A DNA stretch of 64,000 nt from Nannobrachium achirus (GCA_963921795.1 OY997652.1:64919955-64983954); one strand, 5' to 3'; numbered from the stretch's first letter, positions 10,791-22,142 are shown. Notes: generated from the letters alone by a model not told the origin. A program made the numbers and translations.

Positions 10791-11137
10791 TGCCTGAGGC
10801 CATAAAGAACAGTTTCAAGTGAGTTATCGGCTTGAAAAGGGACCATTCACAAAAACGTCAATAACTCCTCTTCTTTTCTCAGAGGGCTTGATTTAGGTGA
10901 AAACAAGGGTTTTGAAATGGCTCCAACTATAGAATGGTACATGGTACATACATAATACAAATTTTCGATGAAACTAGAGATTATCCTCTTTCATTTGAGC
11001 TACTGTATGGCATTTAACACAGAATACAGAATTTAGGGAAAATGTTTAAAAATGGTACATTTTATTAAACAGCATGGCAGGAAAGCCATACAGTACAATG
11101 TTATAATGGCAGCAAATTAGTTAAAAGGCTTTAATTT
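10791..11137. other. non-coding stretch
   Basis: No gene, RNA or clear repeat boundary is visible between the minisatellite and the next MITE. Confidence 0.5.
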
Positions 11138-11373
11138 TCTCAAAAAACGACAGTGCGCCTTATAGTCCAGTGCACCTTATATATGGATCATTCATTGACA
11201 TTGACATTCCCTTTAGCACAGCTCCATCTGTTGGATGCATAACGCAACGGTAGCGTCTATTATGTGCGCCTTATAGTCCGGTGCACCTTATATATGAAAA
11301 CAGTTCAAAAATAGACATTCATTGACAGTGCGCCTTATAGTCCGGTGCGCCTTACAGTCCGGAAAATACGGTA
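11138..11373. mobile_element. MITE with repeated GCGCCTTATAGTCCGG motifs
   Basis: The motif GTGCGCCTTATAGTCC and variants recur four or five times, ending GGAAAATACGGTA. This matches a well-known class of short DNA-transposon remnants in vertebrates. It abuts the 5' end of the LINE by about 12 bases. Confidence 0.6.
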
Positions 11374-11385
11374 ATTAAGCAATTA

Positions 11386-13062
11386 CAGTCATGGCTCAGG
11401 AGGGACACATGGAGCACAGCTGGAAACTCTCAGGTGATTACTTTAACATTTAGAAGCTTTCATTGATTTAGAGCTTACAGGTAGTTTGCAATTGTATTGA
11501 GTTAGCTAGTTCTGTATAACTCTCAGGTGATTAAGGTAGTTTGCAATTGTACTGAGTTAGCTAGTTTGGTATCTATGGGAGCTTTTTAGCTGTAAACCCC
11601 ATTGTTTCTGATCTGACTCTGTGAGTGGCTGGCCTGTTCCCACTTCCTCCCCCCAATGAGCATGTCACACTGCTTATAAAGGGAGGCATTGGAGTGGCCT
11701 GTACAGTCATGGCTCAGGAGGGACACATGGAGCACAGCTGGAAACTCTCAGGTGATTACTTTAACATTTAGAAGCTTTCATTGATTTAGAGCTTACAGGT
11801 AGTTTGCAATTGTATTGAGTTAGCTAGTTCTGTATAACTCTCAGGTGATTAAGGTAGTTTGCAATTGTACTGAGTTAGCTAGTTTGGTATCTATGGGAGC
11901 TTTTTAGCTGTAAACCCCATTGTTTCTGATCTGACTCTGTGAGTGGCTGGCCTGTTCCCACTTCCTCCCCCCAATGAGCATGTCACACTGCTTATAAAGG
12001 GAGGCATTGGAGTGGCCTGTACAGTCATGGCCCAGGAGGGACACATGGAGCACAGCTGGAAACTCTCAGGTGATTACTTTAACATTTAGAAGCTTTCATT
12101 GATTTAGAGCTTACAGGTAGTTTGCAATTGTATTGAGTTAGCTAGTTCTGTATAACTCTCAGGTGATTAAGGTAGTTTGCAATTGTACTGAGTTAGCTAG
12201 TTTGGTATCTATGGGAGCTTTTTAGCTGTAAACCCCATTGTTTCTGATCTGACTCTGTGAGTGGCTGGCCTGTTCCCACTTCCTCCCCCCAATGAGCATG
12301 TCACACTGCTTATAAAGGGAGGCATTGGAGTGGCCTGTACAGTCATGGCTCAGGAGGGACACATGGAGCACAGCTGGAAACTCTCAGGTGATTACTTTAA
12401 CATTTAGAAGCTTTCATTGATTTAGAGCTTACAGGTAGTTTGCAATTGTATTGAGTTAGCTAGTTCTGTATAACTCTCAGGTGATTAAGGTAGTTTGCAA
12501 TTGTACTGAGTTAGCTAGTTTGGTATCTATGGGAGCTTTTTAGCTGTAAACCCCATTGTTTCTGATCTGACTCTGTGAGTGGCTGGCCTGTTCCCACTTC
12601 CTCCCCCCAATGAGCATGTCACACTGCTTATAAAGGGAGGCATTGGAGTGGCCTGTACAGTCATGGCTCAGGAGGGACACATGGAGCACAGCTGGAAACT
12701 CTCAGGTGATTACTTTAACATTTAGAAGCTTTCATTGATTTAGAGCTTACAGGTAGTTTGCAATTGTATTGAGTTAGCTAGTTCTGTATAACTCTCAGGT
12801 GATTAAGGTAGTTTGCAATTGTACTGAGTTAGCTAGTTTGGTATCTATGGGAGCTTTTTAGCTGTAAACCCCATTGTTTCTGATCTGACTCTGTGAGTGG
12901 CTGGCCTGTTCCCACTTCCTCCCCCCAATGAGCATGTCACACTGCTTATAAAGGGAGGCATTGGAGTGGCCTGTACAGTCATGGCTCAGGAGGGACACAT
13001 GGAGCACAGCTGGAAACTCTCAGGTGATTACTTTAACATTTAGAAGCTTTCATTGATTTAGA
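11386..13062 (+). promoter_or_regulatory. tandem 318-bp monomers with TATA box
   Basis: Unit starts (CAGTCATGGC) fall at 11386, 11704, 12022, 12340, 12658 and 12976, exactly 318 bp apart, and the copies look almost identical. Each full unit ends with CACTGCTTATAAAGGGAGG. The TATAAA (for example 11675-11680) is about 29 bp before the next unit start, the usual TATA-to-start spacing. Each unit can therefore act as a promoter firing at the first base of the next, as in mouse L1 monomers. Each unit also holds an internal near-duplicate around GTAGTTTGCAATTGTA. Confidence 0.8.
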
Positions 13063-13251
13063 GCCATCCAGTGAGTTAAAACATCAGCAAGTGGACCATT
13101 CAGATCCAGCAATCTGAGCTATCAGTCGGGGCGGTCGGGGCTCCTAGCCATGGTAGGCAACCCACCTAGGAGAAGGTCACTCTGAGGTAAAAACCAGGAC
13201 TGTGAGAATTTGCGACCCCACAGTCCTTAAACTAGCATTGAAAAGCCAACC

Positions 13252-16200
13252 ATGAAGAACAAAGTCATCCCAAATCCTATACTTCCAGCGGCGGGAGTCC
13301 GCAGGAGCATCGCGGCGGATGGTGGTGCTGGTCCTCCTTCCGGAGGACATCATGACGACAGGACCTCAAACCCACGGGAACGAGGGAGGGTTCTGTCTGA
13401 CCACAGCATCCCATCCAATGCACTCATGCATTGTCGGAGACCATTTGTAATGGGGACCTTCAACGCATGCACAGTGAGAGAAGAAGCTAGACTGGTGGAA
13501 TTGGCACACTGTGCTGAAGAGCAGGGGGTAGAGATCCTGGGAGTCCAGGAACACAGAAGAGTCCACACTGTTGACCCCACTGATGACCAGATAGTTGACC
13601 AGATAGTTTACCGCAAAGTGGAGAAACGCACGTTCATCACTGCATCTGCGTGGCGAAACGGGGCCCAGGCTGCAACAGGGGGTGTAGGACTAATGCTGGG
13701 TTCTCTGGCGCGCAGGGCCCTTCGACGGGTTCACAAGCACACCGAAAGGATCCTAATGGCTGAGTTTGCAGGTAACCCAGTAACAACAGTCTTAGTGGTG
13801 TACTCGCCCACTAACACGGCATCGCATGAGGATGTTGAGAAGTTCTATGAGGACCTCACAGCAGCAGTCCGAGGTGTCCCAGCGCACAACTTCCTGGCAA
13901 TCCTTGGCGACTTCAACGCCAGGATTGGACAGGAGGACGCTCCATTCCCATACCATGAGTCTACCAACCGCAACGGCGCATACCTCACAGCCCTTCTCAT
14001 GGAACACCAGCTCCTGGCAGCGAACACCATGTTCCGGAAGAGAACAGGGAAGAGATGGACCTTCCGAGACCGAGCCTCAAGGCCTGGGGAGCTACCTAGG
14101 CTATACCAGTTGGACTACATCCTAGTGAGGCAAAAGTGGAGGAATTCCATCCTGAACGCTGAGCCATACAGCACGTTCAGCTCTGTAGGCTCTGACCACC
14201 GTGTGGTCTCCATGAGGGTACGACTGAGCCTCAGGGTCCCCAAGCCAAGCCCCAAGATTCGGCATGACTGGAAGGCATTCACGACCAATCCGGGCCTCCA
14301 AACCAGGTACTCGGAGGAAGTCAGGAAGCGCTTTCGGCAGCTGGATAGGGGAGAGGAGCCCAGCCGTGAATATGGGAGATTCATCACAGCGAATGAGGAG
14401 GCGACCAGACTGTGCGTGCCAGTGCTGAACAGAGTAAGAGCACCACCACGGTCCAGACACCCGAAGGTTGTAGCAGCACGAGGCAGGATGGAGGAAGCAC
14501 GACTCAACTTTGAGCGTGAACCAACAGAGGAGGGTCGCGAGACACTGAACGAGGACAAACAGTCTCTCTTCAGCACCTACGACACCATCAAAGGGGAAGA
14601 AGTGATGGAAAGGGTGCGAAGAGTGCAGGCAGCGCAAGGTGAAAGGCAATACGGGGAGGCCTGGAAGGTAATAAATGAGATGACAGGGCGGAAGAGGGCC
14701 AAGGAGGGCCAGGTGGAGGGACACAGTCCAGAGGAGAGGGTGGCAACATGGTTCGACCACTTCCAGAGGCTCCTGGGAACATCAGTGGAAGAGGGAGAGG
14801 AGGAAAATATACCGACAGTCCTCCAGGGCCTGAACATCGACGATGGACCCTTCACAATCAGCGAGCTCGCCAGGGCAAAATCCACCCTAAGAGAGGGAAA
14901 GAGTGCTGGGCCGGATGGCATACCCCCAGAGGTCTTGAAGAACTGCGACCTAGACAACCTCATCCTAGACTTTTGCAACAATGCTCTACAGCACAACAAG
15001 CAACCTGAAATATGGTCTCTGTCTAATATCATCCCGGTGCCTAAAGCTGGAGACCTCTCAAAGCCAGACAACTACAGAGGCATCAGCCTGACATGTATCA
15101 CTGCTAAGGTCTTCAACCGAATGATACTGAACAGGATACGGCATGCCATCGACCCTCACCTGAGAGAGAACCAAAATGGTTTTCGAGAGGAGAGAACAAC
15201 CGTAGCACAGATCCTGGCATTAAGGAGATTAATAGAGGAGGTGAAAAAGAACAACCTAGCAGCTGTACTGTGCTTCATTGACTTCAAAAAGGCTTTTGAT
15301 TCTATCCACAGAAGCAAGATGGTGAAGATCCTTGAGGCCTACAATGTCCCTCCCAACATTCTCCGGGCTATCGAGACCATGTACGCAAAAACAAGGGCCA
15401 AAGTGGTGACCCCAGATGGCAGCAGTGAGGTGTTTGACATCCGAGCTGGGGTAATGCAAGGAGACACCCTAGCCCCCTACCTCTTCATCATAGTTCTAGA
15501 TTATGCGCTCAGGAAAGCCATAGGGGGACGGGAACAAGAGCTTGGCTTCACGCTAACACCAAGGAGGTCAAGACGGCATCCCGCAGTAGTTCTGACAGAC
15601 CTGGACTATGCGGACGACATCAGCCTGCTCTCCGACAGCATGGAACAAGCACAAGAACTCCTGAACAGGGTGGAGATAGAGTGTGCCAAAGTTGGTCTCA
15701 GGCTAAACGCTAAGAAAACTGAGGTTATCACCTATAACCTACCTGATCACTCACCTCTGACAACAACAGAAGGAGCTGTGTTGAAGGAAGTCAAGGACTT
15801 CAAGTACCTGGGCGCATGGGTCGACTCAACTGAGAAAGACCTTAAAGTAAGGAAGGCACTCGCTTGGAGGGCCCTGAACGGCATGAACAGTGTATGGAAC
15901 TCTAACCTCCCCCGCCAAATCAAACTTAGCTTCTTCTTTGCAACGGTGGAGTCTGTTCTCCTCTATGGCAGTGAATGCTGGACCCTGAAGCCAACCCTGC
16001 AGAAGTCTCTAGACGGGTGCTACACTAGAATGTTGCGTGCAGTACTCAACATCAACAGGAGTGCACATGTTACAAACGAGAGCCTGTATGAGGGAATACC
16101 AAAGGTAAGCGAGAAAATTGCCACCAGAAGAATGAGACTAGCAGGACACTGCCAAAGACACCAGGAGCTTCCAGCCAGCAAATTGGTACTGTGGGAGCCA

Positions 16201-16356
16201 ACACACGGGCACCGGCCGCGAGGACGTCCCACAAAAACATACGTGGACATACTCAAGGAAGACGTAGGGACACAGAACACCAATGAGCTGGCCAGATGTA
16301 TGGAGAACCGAGATGACTGGAAACAACGATGGAGGGCTCGTCTGAGGACGACCTAG
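13252..16356 (+). CDS. LINE ORF: endonuclease/reverse transcriptase, intact
   Basis: A 1034-residue ORF without stops or frameshifts. The N-terminal third is an APE-type endonuclease that nicks target DNA: MGTFNACT, GVQEHRR, ILGDFNARIG and VGSDHRVV are visible. The middle is a reverse transcriptase that primes on the nick: IIPVPKAGDLSKPDNYRGIS, CFIDFKKAFDSI (motif A), GVMQGDTLAPYLF (motif B), DYADDISLLS (motif C) and DFKYLGAW. The C-terminus (LYGSECWTL, RRMRLAGHCQRH, RPRGRPTKTY) is like that of RTE-type proteins, which resemble vertebrate craniofacial development protein 2. All catalytic motifs are present, so it could be active. The start at 13252 is the first in-frame ATG I can support; the leader before it is non-coding. 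Confidence 0.92.
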   Translation: MKNKVIPNPILPAAGVRRSIAADGGAGPPSGGHHDDRTSNPRERGRVLSDHSIPSNALMHCRRPFVMGTFNACTVREEARLVELAHCAEEQGVEILGVQEHRRVHTVDPTDDQIVDQIVYRKVEKRTFITASAWRNGAQAATGGVGLMLGSLARRALRRVHKHTERILMAEFAGNPVTTVLVVYSPTNTASHEDVEKFYEDLTAAVRGVPAHNFLAILGDFNARIGQEDAPFPYHESTNRNGAYLTALLMEHQLLAANTMFRKRTGKRWTFRDRASRPGELPRLYQLDYILVRQKWRNSILNAEPYSTFSSVGSDHRVVSMRVRLSLRVPKPSPKIRHDWKAFTTNPGLQTRYSEEVRKRFRQLDRGEEPSREYGRFITANEEATRLCVPVLNRVRAPPRSRHPKVVAARGRMEEARLNFEREPTEEGRETLNEDKQSLFSTYDTIKGEEVMERVRRVQAAQGERQYGEAWKVINEMTGRKRAKEGQVEGHSPEERVATWFDHFQRLLGTSVEEGEEENIPTVLQGLNIDDGPFTISELARAKSTLREGKSAGPDGIPPEVLKNCDLDNLILDFCNNALQHNKQPEIWSLSNIIPVPKAGDLSKPDNYRGISLTCITAKVFNRMILNRIRHAIDPHLRENQNGFREERTTVAQILALRRLIEEVKKNNLAAVLCFIDFKKAFDSIHRSKMVKILEAYNVPPNILRAIETMYAKTRAKVVTPDGSSEVFDIRAGVMQGDTLAPYLFIIVLDYALRKAIGGREQELGFTLTPRRSRRHPAVVLTDLDYADDISLLSDSMEQAQELLNRVEIECAKVGLRLNAKKTEVITYNLPDHSPLTTTEGAVLKEVKDFKYLGAWVDSTEKDLKVRKALAWRALNGMNSVWNSNLPRQIKLSFFFATVESVLLYGSECWTLKPTLQKSLDGCYTRMLRAVLNINRSAHVTNESLYEGIPKVSEKIATRRMRLAGHCQRHQELPASKLVLWEPTHGHRPRGRPTKTYVDILKEDVGTQNTNELARCMENRDDWKQRWRARLRTT

Positions 16357-16429
16357 ATAAGCAAATTATTTGTTATTATAGGCCGACATATTTATATAAT
16401 TTCTTAACATACTTTTATATGGCATAGCC

Positions 16430-16488
<59 letters not shown>

Positions 16489-16671
16489 TTATAAGTGTGA
16501 ATCAAACTTAAATGTTACATATACGAGATACAATAAATTGCACAAAATTCTACTCTGCATAATGCGAGTTAATGGGAAAACAATGATTGTCCCAACAAAT
16601 TATTAAAGCTACTCATTTGAAAAGGCAATCATGTTTCAAAGTACTTATATGGACCCTACAAACAAACTTAA

Positions 16672-17195
16672 AGTTGTACCATGTAACTTTTTTTATAAAA
16701 CAAATCTTAAAATTGTCCTAACTGTTAAATCGCTAAAGTTTTAGAACACCCACTCCGTTATTTTCAGCTTCTGAAGCCTTCTCTTTATATGTTTTCTATG
16801 ATCCTGGCCGTGGACCGGATTTCGCGCCAAAATGACGTAATCTGCATCATCTGTATACGTTGTGTATACGTTGCCCAATCACATCGCCGATCATGCACAC
16901 ATGGTACACTACCGGCCAATCACAGCGCATCTTGAAGTGGGGTCGCCATATTTGTAGTCGCCCGTGTGTCTCTTTACTCAAAAGGTAATCTCGCCTACCA
17001 GGCAGGGTGAAGTAGTCCGTTTCTCCGGAATGCCTGAACGCACAGGAACCAGGGACCCCTCTAAAGATAGCTCTCGGCGTTGTGGAGGCAGACGCGGGGG
17101 TGTGAAGGTACGAAAAACGGGCGAAAGACGCGAACGCGACCGCGGTTTGCTATAGGGCTACTGACCACTAGTTGAGCATCTTACACAGTATAGCT
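16672..17195. mobile_element. MITE flanked by TTAA
   Basis: Starts AGTTGTACCATGTAA and ends with its imperfect inverse TTACACAGTATAGCT, with TTAA on each side (16668-16671, 17196-17199). TTAA duplications are typical of piggyBac and Kolobok transposons. A short ORF inside (16964-17155) shows no recognisable domain. Confidence 0.65.
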
Positions 17196-17317
17196 TTAAA
17201 CAAAAAAAGATTTATTCACTTTAGGTGTCCCTCACTTTTGGTCTAGCTCATGGAATATATAGCAGGTGGGTGCCGCAAGTGGGTGCCTTGGAATTCATCA
17301 ATATCACTTTACTATGC

Positions 17318-19341
17318 GGTAGCACTTTATAATAAGGTGCCATTAATAAACACTTATTAACAGTTAATAAGATACTTATTAACTTATTAAACCTTAATAA
17401 AAACATAATAAACTTTATAATAAGAGTCTTATAAACATTATTAAACTACTAGATACTTATAAAAATAATATATACTTAATACAGCTTAATAAAAGATTAA
17501 TAAAAACGTTATAATAACTTAATTAGACATGTATACAATGCCTAATTAAACATTAATAAACAACGTATAAGTCATCTATAAACCTTATTATATGAGTTAT
17601 ACATGTTAATAAACGTCTAATAAGAAAGTCAATTCACGTTAATTATGACCCAATAAAATATATGAAAAGATCCCTTACTAGCGGTTAATTAACAACTTAT
17701 AAGTAACCAATAAGCCCTATTATATTTTATTACAGGTTAATAAACCATCTTAATTGATATCAATATTCTATCAACTATTCATAAGACACCTAATTAACAA
17801 TTAATAATCTACTAATAAGATACTTATTATATGATAATAAATATTAATAAATGCATTATGAATACTATATAAGAATATATACATTGTTAATAAGATACTT
17901 AATTAACAACTGTTTTAAATGGAATAATATTGTATAAACATTAACAAGTCCTAAATAGATTTCTTATTAACATTGAGACAGTGCATGATTAACATTAATA
18001 CATTCTTTATTGAGCATTCATTAACACATTAATTAGGCATTTTGTGGGTATCTGTTGTAAAGTGGGAACATGTCTTATAAACATCAACAAATCCTTAATA
18101 TACTGTATTATTAATGTTGAAACTGTTTTATTTACTTCAACAAATCGTCAATTAGGCATCTATTAACTTGTTAATTAGGCATTTTGTGGGTACCTGTTGT
18201 AAAGTGGGAACACGTCTTATTAACATCAAGTCCCTAATAACATGTGTTATTAACACAAACAACAAATCCTTAAAAGAGTGTGTTAACATTGAAACAGTCT
18301 TGATAACATCAACAAATCATTAATCAAGTATTCATTAACACATTAATTAACATTAAAACAGTCTTATTAACATCAACAAATCCTTAATTAGTCATTCAGT
18401 AACACGTTGATTAGGCATTTTGTGGGTACCTGTTGTAAAGTCGGAACATGTCTTATAAACATCAACAAATCCTTAGTTAGTCATTCAGTAACACGTTAAT
18501 TAGGCATTTTGTGGTTACCTGTTGTAAAGTCGGAACATGTCTTATAAACATCAACAAATCCTGAATAAAGTGTCTTATTAACATTGAACGTGTATTATTA
18601 ACATCAACAAATCGTTAATTAGGAATTCATTAACACGTTAAATAGGCATTTTGTGGGTACCTGTTGTAAAGTGAGAACATCTCGGGTTAACATCAACAAA
18701 TCCCTAATGAAGTGTCCTATTAACATTGAAATTGTATTATTAACATAAACAAATTGTTAATTAGGCATCTATTGACACGTTAATTAGGCATTTTGTGGAT
18801 ACCTGTTGTAAAGTGGGTACACGTCTTATTAACATCAAAAATCACTAATAACATGTGTTATTAACATTGAACGTATAACAAATGTGTTAACATTGAAACA
18901 GTCTTATTAACATCAACAAATCATTCATTATGTATACATTAACATATTAAATAACATTCAAAGTCTTATTAACATCAACAAATCATTAACTATGTATTCA
19001 TTAACACATTAAATAAGCATTTTGTGGGTACCTTTTGTAAAGTGGGAACTTGTCTTATTAACATCAACAAATCCTTAATTAGTCATTTAGTAACATGTTA
19101 ATTAGGCATTTTGTGGGTACCTGTTGTAAAGTGTGAACATGTCTTATAAACATCAACAAATCCCTAATAAAGTGTCTTATTAACATTGAACCTGTATTAT
19201 TAACATCAACAAATCGTTAATTAGGAATTCATTAACATGTTAATTAGGCATTTTGTGGGTACCTGTTGTAAAGTGGGAACATGTCGTATAATCATCAACA
19301 AATCCCTAACAAAGTGTCTTATTAACATTGAAAGTGTATTA
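17318..19341 (+). repeat. AT-rich tandem array, left copy
   Basis: After an entry sequence GCACTTTATAATAAGGTGCC comes about 0.7 kb of TTAATAA-rich sequence, then irregular repeats of ATTTTGTGGGTACCTGTTG, AAAGTGGGAACATGTCTTA and AACATCAACAAATC blocks. The same blocks in matching order lie inverted at 61746-62985. No coding signal. Confidence 0.85.
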
Positions 19342-19880
19342 CCAGTAAGACTCCCTAATAGGGAGATAAGCGACCATCAGGTCGCAAAGTGATGTTAGGG
19401 CAAAATGTGTAGGAGTAGTAGGGTGGATCTTAAATTACCTTTTTTTTATTTTCTTGAGTCTCACCCCCCAATTATGTTCCAATGTACGAAAAAATGCTTT
19501 GGTTAAAATTTGGTTGAATTTCAAGCATATTTAGAGGTAGCTCAATCAAGTCAAAGATTGTACATTTTATTGGTCAAAATCGAATTTTTTTAATGTGTTA
19601 TACATTACACATTATTCTTATACTAAGCACAGAAATTATATTTTTTAAGCTTACAAATCTAAACACAAATCTGATTACATGTTTGTCATATGTCAAACCA
19701 GAATTAATGTATTGTAGGAAATAGCAAAGCAAAGAATTACATTTTCATTTAACGTGCACAATGACATGTCTTTATTGCACACTCTTCAATCATACTCACA
19801 ACACACAACAAGCACACAGCCCCACTTCCTTGATTACCCCCAAAAAAAACGAAAGTCACTGCAGTATAGTAATTCAGTAG

Positions 19881-20640
19881 TTACTGATCAATTAAAGTTT
19901 GTTTACGGCTATCGGGATACTTGTGCCGATGGTTCTGCACAATTTGCAGCAAGTATTGGAGTTGGGACTCATCTTTAGTAATGAGACCACAATATTCTTG
20001 TATTAGGGCAACCCCACGCTCTGCATGATCATTGACAACATTCATCACCTTCACTACAGCCAGAGCTTCTTGGTAGTCCACCCTGGGCTCCCACTCATCG
20101 GGCTCAACGTCAAGGAAGTCACCTGGGAGATCCATCATTTTGAAAAGCACTTCAATGTTCTTCCTTGCAATTGTTCCAAGGTCAACAGTAATTATCTTCA
20201 TATGCCCCTGTTCATGATCTTCATTTCCATCTTTCATGGCTCTCACCATCAGCCTCTTCGTTTGCGCGCTCACTTGACTGTCAAACAATGCAAGTCCGAC
20301 GATCTCTGGAGCCAAATACCATAAGTGATTGGAAAACTTTTGAGAAGCAGCTTTAGACACCTCAGCATTTATTGATGAATATTCCAGCAACGATTTTAAC
20401 AGCTGCCAAGTCATTTAGTGGAGCGCTGACAGCAACAGGTGCCATCATCCATGCCTATGACGCCTTCACATAATTGTAAACTGCAAAAATGCACAAATCC
20501 ATGCATGCTTTTTCTTCCCTGAAGGTCAGTTTGAATTGGCCATGAAACATCCAGATCTTCATACAATAAATAACCTTTGCCATCCAACGGGCATGATGGG
20601 TAGCTCCTGGAGCTCTGAACCGGATACCTCGAGCAGCGAG
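19881..20640 (-). pseudogene. 3' part of an unnamed multi-copy gene, left arm
   Basis: A 177-codon frame runs from 20414 down to a stop at 19881. A frame-shifted continuation upstream to about 20640 contains HHARWMAKVIYC-like and FKLTFREEK-like segments. Readable landmarks are KAASQKFSNHLWYLAPE, NVVNDHAERGVALIQEYCGL and ITKDESQLQYLL. I recall this as an uncharacterised repeat-associated family of fish and invertebrates, with no known function. It sits inside the element with the AGGAGTAG duplication, so it is probably the C-terminal part of that element's protein, perhaps its transposase. The N-terminal part is missing here. Confidence 0.6.
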
Positions 20641-20647
20641 GTATCCG

Positions 20648-21021
20648 GTTCATCAATAAATGCTGAGGTGTCTAAAGCTGCTTCTCAAAGGTTTTCCAAT
20701 CACTTATGGTGAACAGGGGCATATGAAGAGAATTACTGTTGACCTTGGAACAATTGCAAGGAAGAACATTGAAGATTTTTTCCAAGGTGCTTTGAGTGGG
20801 AGCCCAGGGAGGACTACCAAGAAGCTCTGGCTGTAGTGAAGGCGATGAATGTTGTCAATGATCATGCTGAGCGTGGGGTTGCCCTAATACAAGAATATTG
20901 TGGTCTCATTACTAAAGATGAGTCCCAACTCCAATACTTGCTGCAAATTGTGCAGGACTATCGGCACAAGTATCCCGATAGCCGTAAACAAACTTTAATT
21001 GATCTGTACTGTAACTACTGA
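20648..21021 (+). pseudogene. degraded inverted copy of the same gene, right arm
   Basis: Pieces equivalent to the left-arm gene appear in order with deletions between them: a SINAEVSKAAS-type segment, a TVDLGTIARKNIE-type segment, and then an open frame to the stop at 21019-21021 that contains NVVNDHAERGVALIQEYCGL. The deletions show that this arm decays faster than the left one. Confidence 0.6.
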
Positions 21022-21954
21022 ATTACTATACTGCAGTGACTTTCAGGGGTTTTGGGGGTAAACAAGGAAGTGGGGCTGTGTGCTTGTTGTGTGTTGAAGA
21101 GTATGATCTAAGAGTGTGCAATAAAGACATGTCATTGTGCACGTTAAATGAAAAATTGCAAATTGTCATTCTTTGCTTTGCTATTTCCTACAATACATTA
21201 ATTCTGGTTTGACATATGACAAACATGTAATCAGATTTGTGTTTAGATTTGTAAGCTTAAAAAATATAATTTCTGTGCTTAGTATAAGAATAATGTGTAA
21301 TGTATAACTTAAATGTGCCTGCAGTGCAATTCGATTTTGACCAATAAAATGTACAATCTTTGACTTGATTGAGCTACCTCTAAATATGCTTGAAATTCAA
21401 CCAAACTTTAACCAAAGCATTTTTTTGTACATTGGAACATAATTGGGGGGTGAGACTCAAGAAAAAAAAGGTAATTTAAGATCCACCCTAAGGAGTAGTG
21501 TCCAAAAATGTGTTTGATGAAATTGGCCTGTTGGTGGAGTTATATGGGACAGATCCATATTGATGAGATGAGTGTAGACATACTGTGTCCCGATTTGCGT
21601 GATTTTAGTGCAAAATCTGTAGGAGCAGTGTCCAAAAATGTGTTTGAAAAGATCGTCCTGATGGTGGCGCTATACGAGACAGATCCATGTTGATGACATG
21701 AGTGTAGACATACTGTGTACCGATTTGCATGATTTTAGGGCAAAATGTGTAGGAGCAGTGTCCAAAAATGTGTTTTACAAGAATCAGATGTATGCAGTAT
21801 AGAGAGAGACACTGTAGCAGCTCAGACGGTTATAACCTTTTAAATAGCCATTTTTCAGGTACCTGTAGCAAAGTGGTAACATTAACAACTTACTATTTAT
21901 CTTGCTTTTCACTTTAGGTAAATAAAATGTCCTTTGCAGCTTATTTAATATTAT

Positions 21955-22142
21955 TCCAGTTAATGTACAACTATCACTGTTGTACACGTCTTCCTCTTCC
22001 TGCCATCGTTTGATGATGATGAATAACAGGTGTAGGTGACAGAGGTTGAGTAACTGGACTCGGGAGTCGGAGAGCGCAGACGGTTCAGATAGTGACTTGA
22101 CAGATGTTGCAGACTCATTTCTTACAGTGTTGTTTCTGGATG
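21955..22142 (-). other. small terminal exon, left copy (degraded)
   Basis: On the minus strand TTTTACAG|CATCC precedes sequence matching the exon at 60901-61052: ATGAGTCTGCAACATCTGTC, a Ser-rich stretch, then a GGCAGGAAGAGGAAGAC basic end. Frameshifts separate the Ser-rich part from the basic end, so this copy is broken. The similarity continues into flanking sequence on both sides up to about 22262. Confidence 0.5.

Larger units (their letters stand above)
11386..16488 (+). mobile_element. full-length non-LTR retrotransposon (RTE-like) with promoter monomers
   Basis: Parts in order: five 318-bp monomers plus a partial sixth (11386 to about 13062), a unique leader with GGCAACCCACCTAGGAG and CTGTGAGAATTTGCGACC blocks, one 1034-codon ORF (13252-16356), a 3' tail of only about 75 bases, and a (GT)n tail at 16433-16487. 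A short 3' UTR ending in a microsatellite, a single APE-RT ORF and this length fit the RTE-related group, though clade assignment needs a tree. No clear target-site duplication was found. Confidence 0.85.
19419..21490. mobile_element. 2.07-kb foldback DNA element with 8-bp duplication
   Basis: Terminal sequence TAGGGTGGATCTTAAATTAC is repeated perfectly in inverse at the right end, and similarity continues for several hundred bases. Perfect 8-bp direct repeats AGGAGTAG flank it (19411-19418 and 21491-21498). Both arms carry the 3' part of the same gene, pointing outward, so the element is an inverted duplication of one transposon end. The right arm has deletions. An 8-bp duplication is shared by hAT, P and Merlin-type elements, so it does not settle the superfamily. 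Confidence 0.85.
19342..21788 (-). mobile_element. Helitron-like insertion interrupting the array
   Basis: On the minus strand the 3' end reads hairpin CTCCCTATTAGGGAG, then TCTTACTGG, then T. A possible 5' TC end lies at 21788 next to an A. Host array sequence resumes after it and leads into the small exon at 22.1 kb. Inside is a direct repeat of about 118 bp (GTCCAAAAATGTGTTTGA... twice, 21501-21770). A further element with its own 8-bp duplication (19419-21490) is nested within it. Confidence 0.45.

Noticed and set aside
11386..13062. CRISPR-like regular array
   Set aside because: The units are 318 bp and repeat without unique spacers in a vertebrate genome, so this is a tandem promoter repeat.
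13350..16326. Antisense and shifted ORFs within the LINE
   Set aside because: They overlap the 1034-codon frame that has all catalytic motifs and are shadows of it.
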